Source: Diospyros lotus (taxonomy: Eukaryota; Streptophyta; Magnoliopsida; Ericales; Ebenaceae). Taken from it: a stretch of 64,000 bases of DNA. How positions within the stretch are numbered: position 1 is the first letter of the stretch; the number at the start of each line of letters is the position of its first letter. Shown piece by piece: positions 23,872-35,026 of the stretch. The stretch spans positions 14,407,925 to 14,471,924 of the forward strand of contig NC_068339.1 of NCBI RefSeq assembly GCF_014633365.1, in the 5' to 3' direction. Under the pieces are notes generated by a model. The model was not told the origin of the DNA. It did no database searches and saw only the letters and a list, made by a program, of their open reading frames with translations. Both the position numbers and the translations under genes were made by a program.

Positions 23872-25950
23872 ATGAGACAAAGAAACAAATTTTGAGAATA
23901 TGCTGATAATTTAGATTGACGATTCAAATGTAAATTTTGTCAAAAAGAGTGTCGTGGTGATATATCTAGAGTAAAATCGCATTTATCTGGGTAAACAGGA
24001 TGTGATGTTATGGTTTGTCCAAGTGTGCCAGATGAGGTACAAGCTCTAGCTGTTATTGCTATCAGATGTGATAGTAAAAAGATAAAATTATCTATTGAAA
24101 ATGTCGGAACTAGTCAAGAAACTTTGTCAAGTTTACAACAAACTTCAATACCTACCATATACAACAAAAACGATAAGAATATGGTAGACATGAAAATAGC
24201 TCAACATTTTTTTTTGAATAATATTCTTTTCAATGTTATTCAAACACCTGATTTTATTGAGATGATTAAGGTTGTTTCTGACTTTGGTATTGGATATACG
24301 TTACCAAGTTCTTCTACTCTAAGAACTAAATTAGTGATGAATAACAAAACAATGGTTGAACATTATGTAGCTAAAGTGAAGGAATCGTGGAGTTTATCAG
24401 GATACACATTAATGTCTGATATTTGGACAGACATAAAAGGTCAGTCATTTATCAATGTGGTTATTTATTCTCCGAAATGACCTGTCTTTTAAAGTCTTTT
24501 GAAAGGTCGAGTCATAGAAAAAGTGATTTTTTTTCTTAGAGATCTACTTGTATCTGTCATTGAGGAGATTGAAACTATGAATGTAGTTCAAATTATCACA
24601 GACAATACTTCAAATTATGGACTTGTTGGTGATATGATAATGGAAAGTTATCATCACATATACAAAACAAAGTGTGCAACCCATGAAATTCAATTACTTT
24701 TCAAATCTATTTATAATCAGATTCAATGGATAAGCAAGGTATTTGATAAGGCAAAGGAGATTGTGGATTATATGTACAAACATACCATTGTCTTAAGTTT
24801 AATGAGGGAACATACACACAAGGATTTGAAAAGGTATTCCAAAACTAGGTTTGCTTCTCATTTTCTAATGCTTCAATCTATTTTAGAAGCTGAAAATGAC
24901 TTGAGAAACTTAATTACATCAGCTACTTGGAGAAATTTGTCATATAACAAAAGAGCAATGGCACAAAATGTGAAGGACATAATTCAAGGTACTAAATTTT
25001 GAAAAAAAGGAAAACAGGTTATATTTGCCTTAGAGTCTATTGTTAAAATATTGCGATTAGTTGATAGAGATAGATCAACTGCTGGCTACATTTATGATGC
25101 AATAGAGGGCAAGAACTGCCATCAAGAAACAATGTGAAACTAATCATATCAAATACATGCAACTATGGGACTTATTTGAGACAAAACAAGAGGAGAATAT
25201 ATTTCATGAGATACATGCAATTGCAGCTTACCTTAATCCATCTTTAATGTATGACATGAAAATAAGGTATGACCAATCTAAAATAAGAGATGGTTTATTA
25301 TTTGTGGGAGAAAAATTGGTTGACATTACAGAGAGAAATGAGTTTGCTGACCAATTATTGGTTTATGATGGGAGACATCCAAATATGTTTAATTTTCTTT
25401 CAATGGCACAAATGAGATTTGCTCATCCTCATAAGTAATGTTACTTTTGTTTAACTTATTTTAATATATATTTTTATTAAGTTATTTATCCTACAGAAAC
25501 CTAACTTGTTGATCATTATGTGTAGGAGTGTGGTGGGAAGCAAATGAAGGCTTAATTCCTATTCTATAAAAGGTTGCTATTCGTATATTGAGCCAACCAT
25601 GTAGTGCTTCTACATGTGAACATAATTGGAGTGCATTTGATGCTGCACAAACAAAAAGAGAAATAGATTATCACCAGATATGTTAGAGGACCTTGTCTAT
25701 AAGGGTGAATTCATTAATGTTAAATAATTCTACTAATTTTGAGAAGCATGATAGAAAAGTAATTGATCTTAAAAATCTTGTGGAGCTTGATGAAAATATT
25801 AATGAAAGACTTGAGGAGGCTGCAGATAAAGGTCTTGAGGAGAATGCAACAGATAATATTGATGTTAGTGATACTTCGTGGCTTGATAGAAGACTTGGCA
25901 TTGGATCATCTATATCTCGATCATTTAATTATGATTTTTTTTTAATTTAA
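23872..25950 (+). pseudogene. hAT transposase pseudogene with BED zinc finger
   Basis: A BED-type zinc finger is readable at about 23917-24010 (CKFCQKECRGDISRVKSHLSG, then TGC). The DUF659-like hAT core follows at 24170-24480, including GYTLMSDIWTD. The middle reads KCATHEIQLLFKSIY and KRYSKTRFASHFLML at 24660-24880. The C-terminal hAT dimerisation region is at about 25530-25670 (WWEANEGLIPIL and STCEHNWSAFD). TGA replaces expected Trp codons before the finger, a TAA lies in the finger, and further stops and frame changes occur near 24478, 25000, 25100 and 25570. No active protein can be made. Family assignment is firm from domain order. Confidence 0.88.
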
Positions 25951-27902
25951 TCAAGGAACTGACTTGAGTATTTGGATTTTGGACTGTATAAAAATTCTCA
26001 TTTTGTGATATTGGGTAGCTTAGAATATTAAAATGGGAAAATCTCTAGTGCAAATTTCGTTTATATTCTTAAAAATAAAAAATAAAAGGCCGATCCAGAT
26101 CCACGGTGTGGTTCACCGTTCCAGCAAATCCTCTCTGTCGACCTCCCTCCTTCAAAACCCTATTTGTTTTCTCTGGTATCAGCCCGCCGATTGTCGTTGT
26201 CGTTCTCTCACTCTCATCTCACCCGAATACGTTTTTCTCTTACTCTTCCATTTCCTCTCTCGTTGTAGCGCATTGTCTTCGTCGATTGATGCTGTCGTCA
26301 TCACCTCTATTCTTCTTGTGCCGTTCCATCTTCGATCTCCCTCTTCGGGTATATTTTTTTTCGATTCGTTCCGGTGTGTGTTATCGTGTCTCCATCATTC
26401 CGTCGATCGGATCAATCCTATTCGCCACAGTGGTTCACCATATTTTCAACGCCTCTTTGTTCCATCAGATCCACATTTGTGGTTCATCGTTCCATCAAAT
26501 CCACAGTGTCCCTTCTTTGCCTCGGTCTCCTTCCTCACTTCAAAACCCTCTCTCTCAAATCTCCAGCATCTCCCTCGTCTCCATTGTGTCACCTTCAGCC
26601 AGATCTATCCAGATCTGGCCTCCAAGTCTATCGTCTGTTTGTCCAACCCGATCTACCCAGATCCAACTAAATCTAACCAAGGTCTACCCAGTCCAAACAT
26701 CCAGCCAGATCTACCAAGATCCAGTCAAATCTATCCAGTACCCAGATCTACCCAGTACCCAAATCTGGCCAGATCTACTCAGTCTTTGAAAAAAAAAACT
26801 AGAAGATCTTGTAAGGACCCGATTCTCAGTACGGTGCCTGCAAAATGTTGAGAAAAAATGTACTAAATCATGCGTCTTTTCCCCTTACTTCTGCTATGAA
26901 GAAGAACCTACTCATTTTGAAGCCATCCACAAGGTTTTTTTGTGTTAGTAATGCCTCCAATCTCCTGGTCCAGCTTCCGGTAAATGACCACTATGGGGCC
27001 GCCATTTCACTCGTGTATGAAGCTCTAATTAGGCTTTAAGATCCCATTTACGGTTGTATCTCTTATATTTTTGCCCTTCAATAGTAGGTTATCAATCTGT
27101 AATTTCATCTATCTTTATTGAAGGAATTACTATTTGCAAACTCTCTCAATGTTCAAAATTGGTTTCACCCAGAAACTAATTCAAACCCATATTGTGACAA
27201 TGGATCTTTACTCGTGGATGATCCACACCCTATTTGAAATTTTGAAAACTCAGTCATTCCAATAGAAAATGTGTCGTTTCCTTATTTTCAAGAGGTTAGA
27301 TCACAACATTACCTAGTTAAAACTAGCAGCTGCCAGTGGCCATTCCCAAGTGATGTCGATGAACTTAGATCTATCGTGTTCGGTAAACATCGTCAGCATT
27401 GAGTATCGATGATATCCAAAGCTATCAACGTGAGTGAATTAGTATCTATGGTTTGACTTTTTGAGTAGTTGTATTATCTCATAGTTTGATCTCTTGTAAA
27501 GGTATTGAATATATGGTTTGAATGTTATGTTTTGTGTTTGATGAGTTGTTTGCTTGTTGAGCAAAAATATATTTATATGCTTATATGAATGAATCGTCTT
27601 AACAATTCTCATTTTATAATATTGGTGAAAATATAAATTATATTTTTGTGTTTAATGAGTCGTTTGCTTGTTTATCAAGAATATGTTTGTGTGCATATAT
27701 ATATATATATATAATATGCCGAATTTTTATTGATGAATTTATTCAGTTGGAACATATTAAACACAAATTAAGTCTCTCTCGAATTTTTTCGTATGACAGA
27801 TACTTGATCGAATTTTTGACCGTATTTAAAATACATCAAGCCGAATAATACTCGTACTTTTATTGTCTCAAATTTTTCCCGTTCGCCGAATTACTAATAA
27901 GG
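25951..27902. other. Non-transposase cargo in the 3' part of the hAT element
   Basis: 26100-26600 is pyrimidine-rich. 26590-26790 is built from repeats of a CCAGATCTACC-like word, resembling the CAGATC-rich Copia-like leaders. 26830-27040 carries an unassigned open stretch. A TA microsatellite is at about 27697-27712. This part may hold a nested retroelement leader. No gene is called. Confidence 0.4.
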
Positions 27903-28634
27903 GTCGCAACCAACTCGTCTTCCACAAATCGTCGACCTCATCTTCTGTCGTTGCTAACGCCATTCCTATCAATGATGACTCTCTTCGTGCCTTTAGCCAC
28001 CATCGATGACAACTTTGTAGCTTCTGCCATTGCTGCCATCAATTGCTTCCTTCATAGCAGCTAATCTTCAAACTTTACTCAGATCCGATAGATCTGCCAA
28101 GATTCATATCCAGATTAGGTCCACTCATATCTAATCCATTTAGACCATATCTTGCTCGTTAGTCTATTCAGCCCAGATCGTACATATACGTATTTGTCTC
28201 TCTTAGATTTGTGGTCCAAATTCACTATCTTGGTATATTTTCTATTAGGCCTTTTCTTTGTGGATCTTTTGATACTATTTAGAGTTATTTAATTTTGGTT
28301 ATAACAACTTTGAAATATGATATTTCATTGTTGCATAGGAAAATTTAGATTTTGAGGTAAAAATGCGAGCAATTTTGGCACAAATAGGTTTAAATAATAC
28401 GAGTACTCATGATTTGAATAGATATAAGTACATTAGTGAATGTGGAGTCATTAAAGTCATTAAACATATGATGAGGCAAATCTTGTTGCCTATACTTCGA
28501 GTGTAGCTGAAAATATCAACTGTAGTGAATGTTACGTAGATATGGTATTCATCAAGGAGATGAACTCTCCATGTTTTGTTAGAAGAAAGAATTACGAATA
28601 GTTTCATATTTGAATTTAGTGTCAAAGTAGAACT

Positions 28635-28982
28635 TGTTATAATTTTGATTTAGAATTCAAATTTGACCATGATTGTGACTTCATCTACAATTGAAGATTT
28701 ATATTTTTCATGACTTATCAAGATTTTTATCTTCGTGACTCATATTTTAATCAGAATATAGATTCATACAAATTGATTCTTTTGAATTTATCTATAGACA
28801 AGTTATAGATTTATAAATAGGTACTTTATATTCTAAAATTATTGCAACAATATCATTATAGTGATATTTTGTTCTCTCTACTTATAATTTTTTTCGATTT
28901 GAGATTTTCACGTACATTTTTTATGTTCGTTTGTATGTTTAATAATTTGATTGTAATTTATTTTCGATACTAAATCCTAACA
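28635..28982 (+). repeat. Copia-like LTR C (copy 2 of 694-1042)
   Basis: It begins TGTTATAA and ends CCTAACA, nearly identical to 694-1042 with a few substitutions. It closes the Copia-like chain that starts at 20780. Confidence 0.7.
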
Positions 28983-30438
28983 TACAATACATTTCACTAA
29001 CTATTACAATAACTCATTTTAGAAATGATCATAAACATTCTTCCTTGCTATAATTATTTAAGGAGAAGGCAAGGTCATCATTTTAATTTTAATTTTAGCG
29101 TAATGTATAATATTAAGTTTTATATCTTTTTACTTTGAATCGTGAGCCTAGATCATCGTGCAAGTAAGGATCGTTGTGCAAGTAAGATAAAAACTAAAGT
29201 TTTAAGCTGTTAAACTACTATGTTATTATGTAATATTTGTTAAAATAAGTAAAATAAGATTTTATTAAAATAATTTATCTATAAAATTTAAGATAAGTTA
29301 TCCGAATGAGAGAAATAATAAATTTATCTTAAAAGTTCAAGAAAAGAAAAATATATAATTTTTTTTAAAAAATTAATAAATATAATAAAAAAAATATTTT
29401 TACTCAAAATACCTTCTATATCTACCTTAATAAATATTCATTATTCACTATGTCATGTCCCATCAATGTGTAAAGGTGACATGAAATACAATAAGTGGTG
29501 TTTGGTGAAGCTTAGCTTTAATATTAAAGCACAAAAGTTAGGTTGCATCCCTTATTTTTATTAAAAATACAACAATTTAAATTTTTATTGAGACCCTCAA
29601 TTATTAAGAATTATATACTTTTTTAATTAATTATTCTTTACTCATATAATTATGCCATTTTTCATAATAATTATTTAATAAATTAGTGTCTTTTCTAATC
29701 ATTTTATACATGCATAGCACATTAATAAAATATTAATTAAGCACTTAATACTTGTCGTTAACTAATAAGTCTAATAAGTACAACATCACATTCAATTACT
29801 AAACACTTTTTTATCAATGTTTTCAAAACATAACCTAATAAACCACCACAACCATAGTATCGACATGATATAATAATATTAAATAGATAATATTTTCTCC
29901 AAATTGAGAAAGAATGGGTGGAATAAAAATGCATGAGTGCACGACTATTTTTTATATTTTGAGAGTATCAACGTTAATAACGTTCTTAGAGTTTAAATTT
30001 GTCTTTAATTTTATCATCATTTGATAATTAATATTCTTCTATTTCCATCCATTTACATTGCCATTTTAACTTAGAAGAAGCTGAATTATTTTGAACTAGT
30101 TTTGATATTAATTTCTAATCAACATAAAATTTGTAGAATTAAATATGTAAATTTATATTTATATATAATTAATGAAATTGAGATTTGTGATGGTTGATCT
30201 CAAACCGTCTATGCCTACGTCACAACACAACCAACCGCTAGCAGTTGCCACCTGTTGGCTGCTGGCAAGTTCGCCGGTGACTCGACACATTGCGCTCTTT
30301 TCCATCCGACACCTATCCCACCGCCGTTTCTGCTAATCCTTACCTCCATCCAACAAACCCTGAAAGGAAACGAACTAACTCTCCGCCAAAGAGCACCAGA
30401 CGGATATTGTTCTGTATGCCCTCCAAGTGCTTGTAAAA
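28983..30438. other. AT-rich upstream region of the small gene (copy 2)
   Basis: This is the duplicate of 1043-2485. It includes a small tandem gain near 29765 (AACTAATAAGT repeated) relative to copy 1. No gene is seen. Confidence 0.5.
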
Positions 30439-33400
30439 ATGGGTAGAAGAGTGGATGCGGCACTAGAAGTTCAGAGGAAGAAACTCAAGAAACATGGCAA
30501 GAAGAAGAATCCGCTGCTCAAGAAATTCTTTGACTATCTCAAGTCTGATTCCTACATGTTTGCTCCCTTGGTTTCTTCTCAACCCTCTGGTTCCTCCTCA
30601 CCCACAGAGCCAATTTGTACGTTTGCTACAAGTAATCATCTGTGCTTAAAACTGATACACTTGGTTTTATTGTTGGGCTTTCAAATTAGGGTTTGATGAT
30701 TGCTTTAGTCAATTGAATGTTTTTCTGTTGTTAGGAGTTGAAACAGAGAGACCTAGTGGGAAAAACAGCAGTATCGTGTAGTACACTTGGTTGTGGGTAT
30801 TGGGTTTGCATATTAGGGTTTGGAGGCTGCTTTAATTGAATTGAATGTTTTTTCTGTTGTTTGGAGAGCAATATGTTGTACAACACTTGGTGTTGATATT
30901 GGGTTTTCATATTAGGGTTTGAAGGTTGCTTTGATTGAATGTTTTCCTGTTGTTAGGAGATGAAACGGAGAAACCCGGTGGGGAAAACAGCAAGAAATTG
31001 CTTAAGAAGGTTAGGGAGTACCTCTTATCTGATTGTTATATGTATGCCCCTTTGACGGATGCCCAACAATCACAAGGTGTTGATTCTGCCACATCCAGTC
31101 CTCCTTGTACGGGTAACAGTTCTTTTGTTTTCTATTTTCTTTTTTTGTTTCTACTAGTTTACTGTTATTGCACACGACTAATTGATTAGGTTGTTTTAAT
31201 TGCTTCCTTGGTGGGTGTTTGAAGAATTGTCTGTAGATAAGGGAGGTTTATTCATATAAATAATTGAAAAGTTATGCATGTATGTTCATAGTGCATCTAT
31301 TTGTATGATTCATGCTGATGTGCATTCCCTAAAAGGCCCATTCATAATGCATAAAGCTTTTGGCTCTATGAAGATTAGAGTTGACAAAAAAGATCGTATT
31401 TGTGCATTACCTTCTTATTTATGTAAACCGAAGTTGTTTTTATAATTTAACCCTGGTCACAAAATCATTCTTTGTGTGGGGACAAAATATGTGTTCTTTT
31501 TTTTTTTTTTTAATGTGTCCGAGTTTTGCACGCATAGTCTTGAAATAGACCAACCTTACCCCTAGTTTGACTTTTAAGTAAATCAGATGCAATTATAAAT
31601 TTATACTCTCAAACGGATATATGATTAATTTTTACTAAATAGGATATTTTTTTCTCCATCAAAAGTTGATCTCCCACCACTATTTAAAAAAAAAAAAACT
31701 TGAGAGTTTGTGTTCTACTTTATCATACATAGAATGGTTGCTAGTCTCCTATTTTTCTTCTTTCATTTTTCACTAGAGATGAAAAATGGGCCGACTTGGC
31801 CCACAGCCTGGCTCGACTCGACCCGATACTATAGCAGACGGGTCGGCCTGGCCTGCCAACAAAATGCAAGCTGTGCCGAGCCAGCGATATGTGGCCTGTG
31901 GCCCGGCTCGACCCGGCCCACCAAAAAATAAAAAAAATATTTAAAAAATTATGTTTGTAATTAGTAATTATAAATATATTTTAAACATAATTTTTAATTT
32001 TACACTAAACATAATTTTACAAATATAATGTTTATAAGTAAGCATTATGTTTGTAAAATTATGTTTACAATAAACATAAAAAAATTATGTTTGTAAGTAA
32101 ACATTATATTTTAAAAAATATTTGTTGTATTTGAGAAAAAAATAAAAAAAATATTTAAAAAATTATATTAAAAAAATTAAAAATAAATAGTCCACAGATC
32201 AGCCCAAGCAGCCAAGTCCACAGGCTAACCTGGCTTAATAGGACCACAAGCCAGCCTAGCATGCTCTAGCCCGGCCCACCTTAACCCACTTATTAAGGGT
32301 TAGAGGGCTGTGCCGGGCCCCAATTTTTATTGTCCCAGCTCGGTCCAGTCCGATCCGTCTCTCTCACAAGCCAAATTTGACCCGACCCATCAAATAGGTG
32401 GGCCAAGCGGGAGGGAGGCCGGTTCACCCACCCATTTTCAATCTTTATTTTTCACCTCTTCCAAAATTCAGAATGATTGACTTTGGCTTCATTCTTTCTC
32501 CTTATATGGATGGGTTGAAAGACCAAACCTCAAACTGTAAAGAGTATAATAACACTTAAATTAGTTGGATTCACCAATGAAAAGCTCAAATAACAAGATA
32601 GATTGAACTTTTAGGGTTTGAAACTTGAACTGTTGGGGATTAGTCAAGTGAAGCTCATTCTTTATCTAATTAGAAGTGACTTTGATGCTCTCATGGGCAT
32701 AGTATGATTAGTATTTGCGTAGAAAATTACAAACAAAGATGCAAATTAAAGTTATGATAGTTACATTGAAAAAGTTTTATCTTTTTATGAGAGTGATTAT
32801 TATATATTGTACTTTCTATATAGAGGATTGTAGCATGATTTATTCTTTTATATTGTACCATGATTTATTCTTTTATATTCTTTTATTCCTTCTTATATTG
32901 TACCATGATTTATTCTTTTCACGCGCGTGAGTGAGTTAATGTGAGGGTTTTAAAGTGAAAAATTTCATCTAACTGCAGACAAGAAGTGACTTTTATAGCT
33001 TTGAACCTCAAATTCAGAATAGCCATTGGAGGCCAGCTAGTTTCTTTATTCTGCAAGATCTTCTGAAGATATTCGCCCTTCCCAACAAAACATGTTGACT
33101 CGCTATATATCCTGTCTGACATTGAACAGTCTCAACACAAGTGTACGAAATGACTGTGTGGACTTAATTCATCTCAACTAGGCATTTAAGTGTCAAGTCA
33201 TTCGTCAGGAGCTGTCACAGTGCAATCATACCTGGAAAAAGAAAAACAAAAAAGCTCTAGAACACCTAAAAACACTACAGTTCAATTCCATCCAGAATTG
33301 AAATAATATACGTGTAAAAAGTAGAATAATTAGGTCATGAGTTTCGCTGTGACTTGACCGTGAGGTTTTTACAGCCAAAATAACTTAGATTAATAATCAT

Positions 33401-34417
33401 ATAGAATTCTTAAAATACAATAAACTTCTTGTTATCATCAAACTCAATATTTAAAGCACCTTTTGAATCCTTGGGTCTGACATTGGTTCTGCTACATACT
33501 TCCATTGATGAAACTGTCCACTATTGGAATGAGGCTTTGAGGACCATTGTTTTGGCTTAACAGTTTATGCAAGAATGTAAGATATATTATCCGGCATAAA
33601 AAGTCAATGAAAACCATCATCTTTTATTTTGACAGATCTTTCTTTCAATACTTGCAACTGCATTATTATGTTTTTAAGTTAACTAGAGCATTAGATATGG
33701 TGCATGTAGCTTACAGCTTGACCATTTGTGTTAAGTCATGTCTATGCTTTTATTGTTCTTGCTTCTTCCTCATATACGAGGTCAGTGCTCAATACAGCTT
33801 TGTAGCGTTCTTGTATGGCTCATAAGTTTTTGAATATTGAAATTACCAAACAGGGTGCGTATGAGTCCTTATGGTTGAACCTTGTGTATTTTATACAATG
33901 ATTCTCAATTCAGGGCCAGTTTGGCGTCCGAAAAGGGTGGCTACAGCATTTCCAATAAGAGAAGTACCTAAGGAAACCAAGCAGCCTACAGAACAGACAG
34001 TAATGTTAACTGGAAAAGACCAACGCACGGACAGGTCTCCTGTTAAGAAAACCACTCTAGTTCGCCAAACACGGCAAGAAACAGTCAAGCATATAGTTCA
34101 TCGTCAATGTCGCTCTTCATCCATACCAGGTCACTACTTTCTTTTCATAATCTTGCTGTGTTAGTCTAATTGTACAGGTCTAACAAATAGTATGAACTCC
34201 ATGCATTCATTGTATAGCTCCTATTATAAAGGTCTTTTATTTATACTCTGCTTCATTAAGAACCTGGAGTAGTCTTCCCATGAAACAAGACAACGTTGAA
34301 CAACCAGATTATTATTGGAGGAAGTTTGGCTGGAAACTTGACGACTCACTGACATTTTCACTTTGCACAGGCAAAGGGATGCTTGAAACAGACCAAAGGA
34401 AGGTGACGGTGGAGTGA
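30439..34417 (+). CDS. Unrecognised lysine-rich plant protein of about 203 residues, copy 2
   Basis: Coding parts are 30439-30631, 30957-31112, 33914-34129 and 34371-34417, with the same phase-1 introns and total length as copy 1. The product differs from copy 1 by two residues by eye: Ser60 to Cys and Val177 to Ile. The donor after the second coding exon is GTAACA here and GTACCA in copy 1; both are usable. The repeated module LLKKxxxYLxSDxYMxAPL is intact in both places. The reading frame is open, so both copies could be expressed. Function unknown. Confidence 0.65.
31776..32458. mobile_element. Non-autonomous hAT-like element in intron 3 (copy 2)
   Basis: Duplicate of 3842-4528 with the same GAGATGAAAAAT / ATTTTTCACCTC termini. 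The internal GGCCC-rich ends differ at more positions than the gene does, consistent with mutation of CpG-rich repeat DNA. Confidence 0.6.
32826..32925. repeat. Local tandem expansion specific to copy 2
   Basis: ATGATTTATTCTTTTA-type units occur three times (near 32836, 32860 and 32904), preceded in two cases by TATTGTACC. Copy 1 has a single related unit near 4890-4910. Confidence 0.85.
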
Positions 34418-34592
34418 ACGACTTCTGGTAGAACTGACCTGTCTATGCTGTGAATTCGGTTGCTCGACTCTCTTTTTTTTTCCTTCTTTGCTTTTTAGCT
34501 GCTACTGTAGAACCCACGGGGTACATTAATTCTTATCCTTTTCTTTTTACGTTCACGTTCTTATAGATTATGATACGAATTATGTAATAATT

Positions 34593-34977
34593 TGTCACGG
34601 AACCAAGGCCGGCCAAGGCCAATTTTACTGGGAATTTATTTACTTTTGCTATTTCTCTTTATTATTCAATTATAATTCTCTTTTCCCCAACTATTAGTTA
34701 GAGAGAATGTCCAGCTATAATAGTAACTAGGATAAGACAAAATAGTTGATTATAAGGGTTGTGATCTGCTGAGGCAGCACCCTAGGATAGCTATATAAGT
34801 TCAATCTATTTTTGTAAGACATCATTGATTATCAAAGAAAGAATACAAATCGGATTTTCTCTCAACTTCTCTCACTCTCTCTCTATTTCTTCCTTTCTTC
34901 CCTCGGTTCTTTAGCTACCTCACTCAAAACACATTGAATCAGGAGGCTGATTAGGGCCACATTCCATAACTGTGACA
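34593..34977 (+). repeat. 5' LTR of gypsy element (copy 2)
   Basis: TGTCACGG to CTGTGACA, followed after two bases by the primer site TGGTATCAAAGT at 34980-34991. It is close to identical to 6589-6978. Confidence 0.92.
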
Positions 34978-35026
34978 TTTGGTATCAAAGTCTCGGTGTT
35001 GGCAAGGATTATTAGGGTCGCAGAAG

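Larger units (their letters stand above)
22677..27902 (+). mobile_element. hAT-superfamily DNA transposon inserted in the Copia-like leader
   Basis: The termini are CCTTGTTAGCAATTCG on the left and CGAATTACTAATAAGG on the right, an imperfect inverted repeat. Flanking 8-mers GCTGCAAC (22669-22676) and GTCGCAAC (27903-27910) match at six of eight positions. Removing the element restores the leader, which elsewhere reads on to AACTCGTCTTCCA (compare 21505-21530). A decayed hAT transposase lies inside. The exact element ends could shift by one or two bases. Confidence 0.75.
20780..28982 (+). mobile_element. Chain of Copia-like LTRs and leaders, interrupted by a hAT element
   Basis: The order is LTR A (20780-21108), primer-site-like word, leader (to about 21960), truncated LTR B (about 21990-22232), primer-site-like word, second leader (22249-22676 continuing at 27903-28330), gag-start fragment (about 28331-28410), then LTR C (28635-28982). 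The shared leader vocabulary (GTTGCCTAG, CTCGTCTTCCA, CAGATC) shows one family. No pol is present, so the array is non-autonomous or deeply deleted. The last part is inside duplicated segment copy 2. Confidence 0.65.

Noticed and set aside
26033..26851. Open stretch of 272 codons, overlapped by a 227-codon frame
   Set aside because: Both are stop-poor only because the DNA is pyrimidine-rich and repeats a CCAGATC word. No domain or codon bias is seen and the frames compete with each other.
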